DNA from: Agarophyton chilense
Taxonomy: Eukaryota > Rhodophyta > Florideophyceae > Gracilariales > Gracilariaceae
Assembly (NCBI GenBank): GCA_030374765.1
Contig: JARGXX010000093.1
Span: 372,001-436,000 of the forward strand
DNA length: 64,000 nucleotides
Reading direction: 5' to 3'
The notes below the pieces were generated by a model that made no database searches, was not told the DNA's origin, and saw only the letters and a program-made list of their open reading frames with translations. Position 1 is the stretch's first letter; every line of letters begins with the position of its first letter. Both the position numbers and the translations under genes were made by a program. Below are positions 12,401-23,485 of the stretch, one piece after another.

Positions 12401-13260
12401 ATATAGACAGGGTTGTTACTGTGTTCCAATTGTGGTTCATCCAGAGTGGTTCATTGTGGGTGGTTCGTATTGGGAGGTGAGGAGCTCTTGGGCTCATTAC
12501 CGTCCAATTGGTTGAGGCAGGGGCTTAAAGAGGAAGGATTTACCTCAAGTCATCCCTCTAGAAGTTTTCCTATGGGGTTTCCGTTTCTTCATTAGGATAG
12601 GGTTCTTCCACGGGGTTGTTCGTAGGATCTAAAACGGCGTGGAGCTGTGGGGCTTTGATCGGATTATCTGGAGGCGTGGCATAGCGTGAGCTTCCAGGGG
12701 TCCCTGTGGTTCGTTGCTGTACCCTGTTAAACATTTATTTGGATCTCTGCCCCCCGTAACTCTCTTCCCTTAGGGGTAGGAGGTTTTTACGTGCGTCCTC
12801 AGCCAGATACCTCGTACAGTCACAAGGTTGGGTCAGTGATAGGCAGAGGAAGTAGGCCCTTGGGGATCGAACAAAAACGTCCTTGTGGTGCTGAAAGGGA
12901 GAATACTTGGGTGTGGGTGGTCCAGTGGGCCTGTAACGCAATGAAGGGTGGGTCAGCTTACGGGTCCCGACCGGTGGTAGCGTGGTAGGGCGGGTCCTAA
13001 GGTTCGAATCCTTGACGGTGGCACTCCCAGAGTACTTGGTTCAATGGAATGGCGTTTTCTGCGTAGTCCTGCAGGTTGGAGCTACGGAAACGATGGCTTG
13101 AAGACCAATTGGTGAAACTAATGTATCAAAGAGGGTTATTTAGTATCCTTACGGTGCCTACCTTACTCTAAGGATGAAGCGTTACTCGAGCCAAGTAAAT
13201 AGTACTGGAGAGGCGCTGGGATCTCCCTGGCACTGTCATGCTAATATTTTACACTAAATA
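12401..13260 (-). other. G2 upstream side, unresolved
   Basis: By position this should hold the gag end and 5' side of G2, but I see no zinc knuckle or other clear motif. A short AT-rich stretch near 13240-13280 may mark an LTR or the edge of the element. A tRNA B-box-like sequence at 13000-13010 is treated under rejected items. Confidence 0.3.
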
Positions 13261-15339
13261 AAATAGAATAATAATCTAAATCAGTCCAGCTGAGGTCTGC
13301 CAGTCCACGTGGCATCTATCAGCTCCCTCAGGGCCCGGAGGCTTACAGGGCTCAACCGTCATCGTTTATCCTTCACAAAAAGGTTAAAAACAGAGAAGCA
13401 CTGATGGGCGACAATACGGGGACGAAGAGAAATAAAAAGAGCGTAATAAGAAGCCAAAAAAGGGCATGGGAGCTCAGCTCCAACCAATGGAGTGTGTACG
13501 CTGGATATTAGGCGTTAAAAGAGCAGTACAAGGAGTGCAAGGCGTTCTTTTCCCATTGAAGCAGCTCTTGGAATGCTGAGAGCATGATGGAGGGCGGTGG
13601 CGTGGCAGGGCGAGCTTGCTCCGCCACCTTCGGGGGCAACAGCGGCGCTTCGATGATGGTAAAGCAACTACGGTACGTACCCTGCGCCGCGTCGCCGACG
13701 GACATGCAGTTTTAGTGGAGTAGCGGTTCAGCGCGTGCGATACAAACGGTTTGGGCGTTCTGACAGCTCAGCAGCACACGTGAACGGCTTGGACGGCGTT
13801 GATGGCGTTTACGAGCCTCTTCGAAGGAGAAGATGCGGAATCTCGACGCCGAAGACGTTAGGCGACTCGCATCTGACTATTACGACGGAACAATGAAGAA
13901 GGAACGCGGCGGCCACAATAGAGGACGCATCCCGAGCGCACCGCCGTTCCATAGCCTCGCCTTCTACGCTTCTATTCGTGACCAACGTCTCATTTCTCTG
14001 CACTGCAACAAGACACATCCCCGTCAGCAGCGCTGCGATCATTACCACTCAGCTGTCAGTGTGCTCCATTTCTTCCCGTCTTTCAACCACACCCGCTGGC
14101 CGCCAGTCTTCTAAGCGCGCTAACCACAACCAACCCGCATCTCACTGGCCTCCAATGCCGCATTCCTTACCCACCAACCGTAATATACTAAATCCCGTCG
14201 AGAGAGGGGCTTCATTACCCACGCTTGCCGTCACACTTTTTCTCCGCCTCCCAACTGAAAGTCAACCCCAAACTTCCAACTAATTCAACGTCCGCCGCAT
14301 TTGACTCGCCCAAGATATCGTTCCGTTCGATGATGCGCACTGTGAGTGAGATGAAGAATTAGTAACCGGGGAAGCCTCTGATTCCCGTGCCTGTACAACC
14401 ATGATGAAGATTCTTTCTCGACGACTTTGGGGCAAACAAAAGCGGGAACTGCTCCCAATTCAAATCGCCTAGTTACGCACGGAGAAAGTAGGGTTTGTGT
14501 ACATCTTCGGTGGATCGAATCGAATACGATCAGAGTCGAACCTGGTGCGAGATGAACTGGAATTGATTGTTTGTTGAAAAAGAAAAGTTGGTTTGAATGC
14601 ACCACAGGTCCTTGGAAAAGACTCCTGTGTGTTTTATATCCTGACCGAAAACACCAGACTGCGTGACGTCTTTGCATTCATCGTTCCGACCGAAATCCTT
14701 CGTCGAAGATGATCCACCGCTACAGTCCTCTTTCCTCAGGAGAGCACAGATTTATTCCAGTTCTTCAATTATGCAGATCGTGTATGAGGAAGGGAATAGA
14801 TCAGCGTGAGGGCACATCGACTAACTCATATCATGAAATTGTTTTGCTAGAACTTCATCATCATCTATGCATTCTCCGGAGAGGGCCTCGATTAGATATT
14901 TTGGAACCCCTAATAGTCGAATCTTAATGGTAACACAAGCTACGTAGAACTATGTGGAAGAATCGCACATCTTTTGATTCCATTTTTTGTCTCAATGCAG
15001 GCTCAACCCCTCGAAAGACCTCATATGCCGGATGGCGCAGAAGCAAATGTTTGAGAAGATCTTCTTCTCCACCCCATCCACTAGACTGTGATTCAGCGTC
15101 TTTCTCACGCCCTCGCAGCCGCGAGTTTCTCGCACGGCGAGGGCAAACCTCCTATCCTTGAAAGTAAATCCACCTCATAATAAAGAACAACCGTGGACCA
15201 TCTAGAGATCCTCCCTGACAAGGCGAAGGTTAATGAAGTACTCCTTCTTGTTGTGCCTAAACTTTCGTAGAGCAAAAAGAGAGGTCAATGAGCCTGGTAC
15301 GGCAGGTTATCCGTTTGTCCAACACAAATTCCACATTGC
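13261..15339. other. No recognisable gene
   Basis: About 2.1 kb with only short overlapping frames on both strands, none with a domain signature or a convincing start and length. I see no repeat shared with other parts of the window. It may be decayed mobile-element DNA. Confidence 0.4.
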
Positions 15340-15721
15340 ATCCAAATTTGCCCCGATTTGAACAAGACTATCCTGCTCTTCCTTCTAATCGTCTTCTAAT
15401 GCGTCGTGATACTCAACCATCATATTGTGGAGTATGATGCAGCATTTCATGATGTTTTCCATGTCTTCTTTGTACCACAGTCGGCACAGGCGCTTTAGAA
15501 TGTGCCACTTTGCCTTCAAAACACCGTACGCTCTTTCTACTTCTTTTCGTTTTCCTTCCTAACAGGCCGCCAAAACTTTCTATTTCTGCGTAGTTAGTTG
15601 TGATACAGAGAGGAGGAAGAAAGGACACTATGGATAAATACCGGCACAAACCCAATACAGAAAATTTCTCTTCTCTCCAGCGATAGTTTACTCTAAAGAA
15701 GGGGACCATCTGCAATTTCAT
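15340..15721 (-). pseudogene. PIF/Harbinger transposase C-terminal remnant
   Basis: Read on the minus strand across two frames, the segment carries the C-terminal signature of DDE_Tnp_4 (Harbinger) transposases: an arginine-rich EVERA-type helix followed by KAKWHIL, CRLWYKEDMENIMKC and CIILHNMMVEYHDALED. Upstream is the YP-x-x-x-FLPP segment typical of the same family. At least one frameshift separates the two halves and the N-terminal two-thirds are missing, so it is dead. It lies next to the LTR copy at 15910. A second, different Harbinger N-terminal part begins at 63788. Confidence 0.75.
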
Positions 15722-15909
15722 TGTAAAGAGAAGAGGCTTTAAACACGTTGATGCCGTTTTCTGAACCTGGTTTGGCGAAATATGCAGGCCAGATCCAGAG
15801 TATGTGATTTGCGAAAGCTTCTGATGTGATGTTCAGCACTCCTTCTTTGCCTTCGTAAGGCCCGTTCCAAGCGGTTGGACAGTTCTTCCACCCCCACTTC
15901 TTTCAATCT

Positions 15910-16702
15910 TGTAGAGCAATTCCAAATGGGGAAATACCTCGCGTGTTCGAGTTCTGTTCTCGCGAAGAAGGGTAACTCAGCGAACCAGCGTTTGTGCCAC
16001 CAATGCGTAGGTATAAGATACAAGTGGTTCAGTCAATACCTATGAAAGTGATGAACCCAGGAAAAGGGGAAGAATCAAAGGGAGAACCAAGGGCAGGGAT
16101 ATTCCGTAGACAACAGAAAAATGTAGGGCGAAAATGTAGGGCGAGATAAGATGCACGACCAAGCATACAGACCTATGAAAGGGGTATCCATTCTGGATAA
16201 GCGAAACCTAGACAGGGGCGTTGTACCGTCCTAAACACAGAAAAACAAGCAAGAGAAAGAAACACACCATTAACAATGGTACAGTGACGCCTGAGCTTTG
16301 CGAGGGGATGGATTAGGCAAACCGGTCGCTGTTCCTCCCGTTAAGAGACGTACACTCACGTAGGCTACATAATCTAGAGCCAAGCACTCGGTTACCATTT
16401 ACTTTGTGGTATTGATGGCGTTGAAGCCATCACTAAAGTCTATTCTAGACAGTGAACTATGCGTGTAGACTATAGTAGTGCAAACCAACCCTGGTCCATA
16501 CACGTATCATGTGTTTAACCTCAGCCTTGCACGTCCATCCGTCCACTGCGATACTACTGTAGAGACTTAAATAACATACCTTCTCAAGTGTTTATAATAC
16601 TAAAAACTAATACTACTCATAATATCGGTGTGGTGGTCCCCGATATATCGGATGCCATATGAATGGTGCCCCGACCGGGTATACGCGCACGTGTTGCTCT
16701 AC
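15910..16702 (+). repeat. LTR copy of family C
   Basis: About 790 bp starting TGTAGAGCAA and ending TTGCTCTAC. It matches, in inverted orientation, the 815-bp solo LTR at 58220-59034 over its whole length. A TTAAATA box at about 16568 could be its promoter. Its flanks are a different element on each side (Harbinger remnant to the left, chromodomain scrap to the right). No exact target duplication is visible, so it may be a solo LTR with decayed ends or part of a rearranged insertion. Fossil. Confidence 0.75.
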
Positions 16703-16871
16703 GGAATTCCAGAACATCAGAAAGAAAGACGGAAAATTGGACATCTTGGTGAAATGGAAAGGCTTTAAGGAAAACGAAACCGAATTGGTCTCATTGGAAA
16801 GCCTACAACACGATGCACCAGTGTTGGTGGAGGAATATCTGGAACAAGTGATAAAGAACGGTACAACATGA
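16703..16871 (+). pseudogene. Chromodomain fragment of a retroelement integrase
   Basis: The plus strand encodes KDGKLDILVKWKGFKENETE followed by LESLQHDAPVLVEEYLEQ. This is chromodomain-like and resembles the C-terminal chromodomain of G3 (VQVRWKGLSPTEDTLEPLE, DVPVMLKRLL). It is probably the tail of an integrase whose rest is lost or displaced by the LTR to its left. Fossil fragment. Confidence 0.6.
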
Positions 16872-17039
16872 CAAAAGAAACAAATCGAATTTTCATGACC
16901 AAGCTTCCATATTTCTGTCGAAGAATTGGTCAAAGAGGGACTATTAACCACCAACGAGCATGTCTGGGATGCGTAGGTGCACCCAAAAGCAGAGTGCTGC
17001 GGAACTGGAATGAAATAGGGCAACTTCAGCCCAGAGTGG

Positions 17040-17894
17040 ACTGGAGTCTGGAATGAGATGCGGGCGCTTGGACTGCGTAGGACCTTGAGGAAGACAGTTG
17101 CTGGACGGCAGTGACACCTACGCAGCGCATGCATCATAGAAAATCTAGAAGCGCAACCCACGAGCTGGCCTTGGAGCACCAAAGACTACTTTACAATAAA
17201 GAATACCAGACTCTGTCAAAGATTCTGAAGGCAACTGACACAGCGCGAAACTTTGCTTGGTGCCCAAACTTTTGCTTCACGTGCGACGAGCGCGAATCGC
17301 GACACGCCAACACTGGTGCCGTGGTTGAAATAATATCATCGTGAAGGAATTAATTTTCAACTAGACAGTGCACGGATTTAGAATGCCAAGTACTTTAAAA
17401 AAGGGGTTTAGGATGAGATAATTGAACGAATGGAGTGGCCTCCGCACTCACTTGATATGCATTCTGTTAAAAACTTATGGAGCATTTTGGCTCCCCGCGT
17501 GTATGGGGAAAATCTTCAGTTCTCTGCGAAGGAACAGCTAAATCAGGTATTAATGACATAGTAGGCCTAAACTGTCATTCATGTGCTTTGAACGTTATTA
17601 AAAAGCATGTCACGTCGCTGAATGGGTTCTATAAGAGCAAACGGTGAAAAACGAAGTAATAAGCCATGACGGTGGTTGCACTGCCTGCAAAATTAACTAT
17701 TTTCTTATTTTTTGACGTGGTGTTTTAATCAGTATTACAGAGCTGCACTGTACTCGTTGAGTTTTTGTGAGAAAATTGTATAGTATTCCTTGAATTGTGG
17801 TCTACTAAAGGCGTTGACAAATACAACAAAAATGGTTGAATGTCGCCACGAACATGGTGGGTGTGGTGTTCTTAAAATTTTGCACACAACTGTA
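17040..17894 (+). mobile_element. Tc1/mariner transposon remnant
   Basis: The plus strand holds the C-terminal catalytic half of a Tc1-like transposase: FQLDSARI, then KYFKKGV, EWPPHSLDMHSVKNLWSILA, RVYGENLQFSAKEQLNQ and KSMSRR near 17600. These correspond to the second Asp region (FQQDNA) and the third catalytic segment (WPxxSPDLNPIENLW) of Tc1/mariner. The usual S-P-D-L-N-P-I-E reads S-L-D-M-H-S-V-K here, so key residues are lost, and several stops interrupt the frame. A terminal sequence at 17863-17894 marks the right end. The left end is not recognisable. Confidence 0.75.
17863..17894 (+). repeat. Right terminal repeat of the Tc1/mariner remnant
   Basis: The sequence GGTGTTCTTAAAATTTTGCA runs into CACAACTGTA. 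Its reverse complement starts TACAGTTGTGTGCAAAATTT, a standard Tc1/mariner terminal inverted repeat beginning TACAGT after a TA target. I do not find the matching left repeat. Confidence 0.65.
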
Positions 17895-18143
17895 TCTTGG
17901 TCAGGGGCTTGTCCAAAATGTTAAAATAAATCAACTTTCACGATTCCTGGAATTACCAATGTGCAGACTACTTTTGAGAGAAAAACTCTTGGTGCCGTAG
18001 TGTGGCGAACTACGCTGGTTGCGTTGTTTAATCCTCTGGTTCGATGCCTCTCCTTTACTGTGGAGGGATCGTGTGGGTGCTTAAATACCCCTACTGTGTC
18101 TCTCTTAGGAGGGACATAACTTGTCTAGAAGGCTATCTACGCC

Positions 18144-18241
18144 TGCAACCTACGCAGGTACTACCTACGCGTATGCATGCTGACGGAAACCTGTGTCCTC
18201 CTCGGGTTCTATTCAGCCAGGCAGAGCCGGAAACGGCTACA
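18144..18241 (-). repeat. G3 3' LTR (98 bp)
   Basis: Direct repeat of 22904-23002, with TG...CA ends and only a handful of differences. It contains the partly repetitive block TACGCAGGTACTACCTACGC. Similarity to the other copy does not extend beyond these ends. Confidence 0.8.
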
Positions 18242-18251
18242 CTATCCTCTT

Positions 18252-19607
18252 TCAGAGAGCGAGTTGCAAACGAACGGCACACGCTAGCTTTGTCGGGGTG
18301 TTCTTGCGATTGAGTAAGCGCTTGAGCATGACTGGCACATCTTCGTTGATTCGTTCCAACGGTTCCAATGTGTCTTCTGTAGGACTGAGTCCTTTCCAAC
18401 GAACCTGAACCTTGATTCCATCATCCGTTTTTACCAGCTTCATCAGACGAGCCACAGGCATACCAGTCTCTGAAGTAATTACATGGGACATGATTGCATC
18501 AGTGTCCAGAGAGCTGTCATGGTAGTACTTCAGCCTGCATGCATGAATGTCTTCCGTAAGTCCGTTGCGTAGGTCCTCGACCTGATACACGTAATCCGAT
18601 ACTGTTTTGAGGATGCGACGTGGTCCGCGCCAACGCAATGCCAGCTTCTCACCGGCATGGAATTCTTCACGAGCTACTAAGACAAAATCTCCTTCTGTGA
18701 AGTTCGGAAGCGTTCCCTTTGACAGTTTCTCACGAGATGCTTGCCTGTTATTCTGCAGCTCAGAATTCACTAATGGATGGAGAGCACAGCAGGCCTTCTG
18801 CAGATTGTCAATGTTGACACAGCGCTCACAAATGACGTCTGCGACTGTCATTGCCTTCTGAGTAGATGTTCGTAGAAACGATGAAACTGGCGGAGTTGGC
18901 TTCATGCCCAGAGAGGCTGTGACAGGGGCGACGTTTATCCTATGCGGCGAATAAGAGTTGTTCAGAATGCTTTGTATAATAGGGAGCAGATCCTTCCATT
19001 CCTTGAACTCCATCTGCATTTCAGATGTTAAAGCGCGAAACGTGCGTAGAACTTCTTTCCCCAAGCGCTCGATTGACCCGTTGCTCCACGGAGTGTATGG
19101 GAGAGTGAAGTAATGTGGTACAAGTAGGGATTTGCAGAGGAGGCGAATGGTTTTGTTTCGGAAATGCGTTGGGCCGTCGGACATGAGACCGTTTGGTACA
19201 GCGAATGCAGCGCATCAGTCGACAATAGCCAGAGCAGCATTCTCAGCTGCTGTTTTTGCAAATGCAAAGAGCCACTTGTAATCCGAGTGATCGTTGCGCA
19301 GCATGAGAACGTGTTTTTCTCCGCTTCGGCTTGGTCCAATTTCCAGATAGTCGAACTGCAGAAGATCATTTGGCCCGGTTCCATGAACTGCTGGTCCGAA
19401 GGGGCGAGGAACTTTTTCACCCCCTGTAGTAGAGATGTAGTGAATGCAAGCTCGGATGAAAGTTCGGATGTCACCCTTCTGGGTCGTCCAAAAAAATGTT
19501 TGCGGAGGGTGTTCATAGTGGGAATTCGGCCTCGGTGCCCCGGAGGACCAGTGTGTGCAATGATACACAAGCGTAGCTGCAGTTCTTCGGCGTTGTCAGG
19601 GATCTAA
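18252..19607 (-). pseudogene. G3 integrase with C-terminal chromodomain
   Basis: The integrase begins with an H-H zinc-finger region (IIAHTGPPGHRGR) and the core has LLQFDYLEIGPS, then SDGPTHFRNKTIR, HYFTLPYTPWSNGSIERLGK and LLPIIQSILNNS. The C-terminal part has FVLVAREEFHAGEKLALRW followed by a chromodomain-like stretch (IKVQVRWKGLSPTEDTLEPL). Family members integrate cDNA. Fossil part of G3. Confidence 0.85.
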
Positions 19608-21175
19608 ACGGCGCTATCCTTAAATTTCCAAAGTTCATTTTCCTTCTGTAAGTCTTGCGGACGCGCGAAACTGTTAGACGATTGTGCGGCAAAGATTTCG
19701 TCAAGCTTTGGCCAGGAAAAACCTTTGGTTGAGCTGGAAGGGAGAGCAGGGATCTTCACAAGGCGTCTGACAGTAAGTGGTGCTGCCCAGCGTGTGAGCA
19801 TGTCGGCCCATACATTGTCGGTGCCTTTGATGTGGAAGCAAGTGTAGCTGTAGGGGTTTAATTTGACTGCCCATCGTAACACCTTTCTGGCAGATGGTAG
19901 GCTGAGATCTGGGATGAAAGACAACGGGTCGAAAAGGAAGATGAGGTTGTTGTGGTCTGTGTAGAGATTAAAACTGGCTGAGGTGGCTACGGGCCAATTC
20001 ATCCGCTCCAGTGTAGCCAGTATTGCAAAAGCTTCTTTCTCTAGCACTGACCAGCCTAGTTGCGTAGCATTGAACATGCCTGAACAGAATTCCAAGGGAC
20101 TGTGGCGCTGCTGCGCATGGGGCTTGTGGAGATCAGACGGGGGTACTTGCGTCAGTATTACAGACCAGATGTTGTCGGAGGCATCTGTGTAGACAATGAG
20201 TCGCTGGTTTTCGTCTCTGTGTGACAGTTTGACGCTGTGGGCAAGAACGTCTTTGCAGGCACGAAATGCTTTCGTCTCCTGTTCTGACCAGTCAAGAGAT
20301 GCGAGGTCGACTTTTGCAACAGAGGTTTTGGTGCGCTTCCCGGCTTTCGTGTAGACTTTCTCCAAGAATGTGTGCAGGGGAAGGATGAGGTGAGAAAAAT
20401 TCGGTATGCTCATCTTTACCAACTGTAATGCACAAAGAAACTGCTGCAAGTGTGCGCCACTGGTTGGTAGCTCCATCCGCAACAATCCTTCGAGTTGTCG
20501 CGGGTCATACCGCACGACCGATGCAGATATGATTCTTCCACACCATCGGATGGAATTCGCGAAGAGGATGCATTTCTTCGGATGGAGTCTGATGGAGTGC
20601 TCTTTGCACACGTAGACGAGCTCTCTGATGCCTTGTAGCAGTTCTTTGATGGTCTTGTGATGAAGGAGAATATCGTCGAGCCAACATAAGAGAGATTGGC
20701 GTAACTCCTTCGGAAATATCTCAGCCAGGACTGATTGAAGGTGTGTTGTGGCGTTGGTGGTGCCATGCAGTACTCGAGTTAGTGAGAAGATACCGTCAGG
20801 TGTGACGAAGGACTGTAGTGCCTGAGAATGTTCGTGAAGGGGGAACTGCCAATACTCGTGGGAAAGGTCGAAGGTGGCAAAAAATTTCGATCCCCCTAGC
20901 TTCAGAAGTTCTTGCTCAATATTTGGCATTGGAAATTGGTGCCTAACAGTGTATTTGTTAACGGGGCGCCGGCCAACGTTGAATCTGAACTTAGCTGGGC
21001 CAGACTTTGGAACTATCAAGGGCGCACTGGGCCATGCAGACGTTGGGTTGGCGTAAGCCATGCCGGTTCTGACGAGATCGTCCAAGAAGCGCTGTAAGAA
21101 CAGTCGTTGGTCTTGGGAGTAATTGCGCAGTCTCACGCGCACTGGCTTTGCATCAGGGAACAGCTCGATCTTCAA
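19608..21175 (-). pseudogene. G3 reverse transcriptase and RNase H
   Basis: A long segment with reverse-transcriptase motifs: PTSAWPSAPLIVPKSGPAKF, RRPVNKYTVRHQFPMPNIEQ, FFATFDLSHEYWQFPLHE, FSLTRVLHGTTNATTHLQSV and LLCWLDDILLHHKT. RNase H follows with LIVYTDASDNIWSVILTQ and YTDHNNLIFLFDP. It is clearly diverged from G1 and G2, so it is a third gypsy lineage. Fossil part of G3. Confidence 0.9.
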
Positions 21176-21253
21176 AGGCCTTATTTTTGCCGGTGGGCCG
21201 TCCGAGAGAGATACGCGAAAGACGTCGATGTTCTCCGCCAGAATGCTGCGAAG

Positions 21254-21919
21254 CTAGGTGACATCGATGGCGCTCATGCCGTTCTGTAGCGCTATATCCA
21301 GTATTCCGGTAACTGCGGCTTCAATTTTAATATGATGATCCTTTTCAATGGGATTGAGTAGCGAAGGGTCAGGAAAGAGGTCCTGGTCTTGGCGTGCGGC
21401 GTGGAAATTGGCTCGCGGGTGGTTTGTTGGTGTTTGAATGCGCTGAACCGCATCCGAGGCATTCGAATCCTTGTGTAGGCTTGCGACCATCAGGCGGCCG
21501 ACGTAGCTTTCATCGGAGTCGACAGTGAGATTTCCAACTTCCGAGCAATCTGCACCGTTGAGTGCAAACCGGTTGTTGTTTAGTAGCGTCTGGGTGTCGA
21601 CTCTGAGGTGGCGCTGTACAGGGCGACCAATGAACAATTCTTCGCAAGCGAGGTCATTGTCTGCGACCAAATAAGTGATGTTCTGTAGAGCCAGACTGCC
21701 TGATGAGAGGTGTAGGACTGTACGAGGCGCAGTCCACGTTCGTGAGAATGCGAAACTTTGCGGTTCGGTTCCGGATTTCAGAGTTACAGACAAGTGTGTT
21801 GTCTTGATGGCTGGTAATCTTCCGATTTCTTTGAGCGCCGCCTTCTCGGCGAAAATGGGAAACACGATGCTGTCGTCGCTGCCGTCGTCACACCTTCCTG
21901 TGCCGTCAAGTGAATTCAT
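21254..21919 (-). pseudogene. G3 linker/protease-like region
   Basis: This lies between gag and reverse transcriptase. It contains LQNITYLVADNDLACEELFI followed by GRPVQRHLRVDTQTLL, which resembles the second half of a retroelement aspartic protease (strand, then a G-R-P-x-L motif). The active-site aspartate patch is not obvious. Fossil part of G3. Confidence 0.6.
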
Positions 21920-22123
21920 ACCATCCGGAACGGTGATGAGGCATGAAAGAGGGTTCTTCGGGTTCGAAAAAGGGCGTAATATATTTACAGTACCTTTGTT
22001 GTTTAAGAAGTCGTCTCGTGCTCCCGATTTGTTCTTCTGACTACGAGTTGACTTGGATGGACCGTCTGCAGCATTTCATGTCGCGAATTCGGCCTTCATT
22101 TCACGCTTCTCTTCTTTCGTGGA

Positions 22124-22826
22124 TTACTCGCAATCTTCAACCCAGTGACGATTGTTCTTAGCCTTGCAAGGTGGGTGTGGGCACAGAAGAGCGGGTCTGC
22201 GGGACCTTGATTTTCGAGGTTCTTCGCTAGAACTCTCAGCTACGGTGTTGTCTCTTTGTCCCTGCGGCGAGTGGCTTTTCCCATCTTCTTTCCGATTGCG
22301 CAACGAAAGGATACGAAGTGTAGGGCTGTTATCGAGATCCTCGAAGGAATGAGACACTTGAATGGCGTGTTTAAAGAACGCGCTGAAGTTTTTCTTAAGC
22401 TCCAAATGCGAGAAATCAATGTTAGATTCCAGCTTTGTGCGCAGTGATTTCGGCTTAACGGCCGAAATTATATGTCCAATTGCGGTCTTTGGTTGTGTAA
22501 AGGTCACCCACTTCAAGCCATGTCGTCGAAGTAGTGAAAGGTAGGAGGTGAAGAGATTTTCCATTTGCATGGGAGCAGATGTATCTGTCATGTGCATTCG
22601 GAGTTCCTTGTCGACAATAGTGTTTAGAGCGGCCAGGGAAATGGTGTTCTTCTTTGTCTGCGCTCTTTCTTCTAAGAACTCGCGCAGCATGGCGTCCGTA
22701 AGCATACTGGAGTTTGTAAGGTCGGGAATTAAAATTCAAATCGACAATAGATTCTATCAATTCGGGATCAACACAGTATGTCAAATTGAGGGGACGGACG
22801 GGTTCTGTAGTTGTTGAGTCAACCAC
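22124..22826 (-). pseudogene. G3 gag-like region with zinc knuckle
   Basis: A helical gag-type domain (ENLFTSYLSLLRRHGLKWVT, then LESNIDFSHLELKKNFSAFF) ends in a basic and serine-rich tail and a zinc knuckle, CPHPPCKAKNNRHWVEDC, of C-x4-C-x5-H-x4-C type. The position directly inside the 5' LTR fits gag. Fossil part of G3. Confidence 0.75.
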
Positions 22827-22903
22827 TGCGAGTTGTGAAGCCCGCGCTGTGATTTCCTTGCAGTACTGATCGTACGAGCAGAGAAATTTCCTGATTGAGG
22901 CGG

Positions 22904-23002
22904 CTGCAACCTACGCAGGTACTACCTACGCGTATGCCTGCTGACGGAACCCTGTGTCCTCCTTGGGTTCCGTCCAGCCAGGCAGAGCCGGAAACGGCTA
23001 CA
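22904..23002 (-). repeat. G3 5' LTR (99 bp)
   Basis: Partner of 18144-18241. Beyond 23002 the similarity stops at once, as expected for an LTR edge. Confidence 0.8.
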
Positions 23003-23299
23003 CGTAGTGATGTTTCAGACCATATATGTACTTCGCTATCGAAGACTCGACAGGTTTTGCGAAGAGTTCGTTTACAATTGCTTCGTCTACATCTGACTTG
23101 TCACGACAAACCTCATTACCATGATTATGAACAGCAAAAGAGTTCACTTTGAAGGCCAACTTCCAAACTGAACAAGCGTAACTTGACGTTGGTCTCTTGT
23201 CATCACCCGGGAGGTGCTCAAACTTCGGACTTTCGCAGAATATCTCGCTTCAATTCTTTACCAGTGCCCTGCCTTTTATTCGTTCGGGTATGTTCCCGC

Positions 23300-23480
23300 T
23301 GAACGGATGTTCCCATTGAACGCTGCATAGCAATTTGGTTGCTTTTGCTCTGGTCAAATTTGAACATGGACAACGTTGAATAACATTACAAGAATCTTTT
23401 CGAGTACATTTGCAAGGTAATTTTCAAGTCATCTGTGATGACAAACAGATGACTACAGATGACTACGAAAAAGATTCCTG
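23300..23480. repeat. Flank repeat, copy 1
   Basis: About 180 bp just downstream of the membrane-protein gene at 23486. It recurs in direct orientation at 26718-26900. Shared blocks include TTTGAACATGGA, CATTTGCAAG, CATCTGTGATGAC and ATGACTACAGATGA. The remaining part of 23003-23485 shows no gene. A TTTATT at 23275-23280 would be an AATAAA poly(A) signal for the gene. Confidence 0.7.
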
Positions 23481-23485
23481 TATCC

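Larger units (their letters stand above)
8981..13260 (-). mobile_element. Older Ty3/gypsy element (G2), interrupted by G1, fossil
   Basis: On the minus strand the region carries, from right to left, a protease-like segment (about 11404-12400), reverse transcriptase and RNase H (about 10100-11391) and integrase (8992-10071). The protein differs throughout from G1, so it is a separate gypsy lineage. Its integrase runs straight into the G1 LTR at 8980, so the rest of G2 lies beyond the left window edge. The right boundary is uncertain because no second LTR is in the window. Several breaks are present. It must be older than the G1 insertion. Confidence 0.85.
18144..23002 (-). mobile_element. Ty3/gypsy element with very short LTRs (G3), fossil
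   Basis: Two direct repeats of 98-99 bp (18144-18241 and 22904-23002) run from TGCAACCTACGCAGG to GGAAACGGCTACA and enclose gag with a zinc knuckle, a linker/protease region, reverse transcriptase with RNase H, and integrase ending in a chromodomain, all on the minus strand. A purine-rich tract (AAAGAGGATAG on the minus strand, about 18242-18252) abuts the 3' LTR as a polypurine tract should. The whole element is only 4.86 kb. The pol frames are long, so it looks fairly young, but several breaks are present. I see no identical 5-bp flanking duplication. Confidence 0.85.

Noticed and set aside
12969-13022. tRNA-like sequence with a perfect B box (GGTTCGAATCC)
   Set aside because: The T-arm pairs well, but no complementary 7-base acceptor strand is found upstream, the A-box-like part is too close, and there is no room for an anticodon arm. 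Not a tRNA gene; the spacing to a CCA-like TGG also does not fit a primer-binding site.
13809-14283. Overlapping short ORFs on both strands
   Set aside because: No domain, no consistent coding bias and mutual overlap. Not supported as genes.
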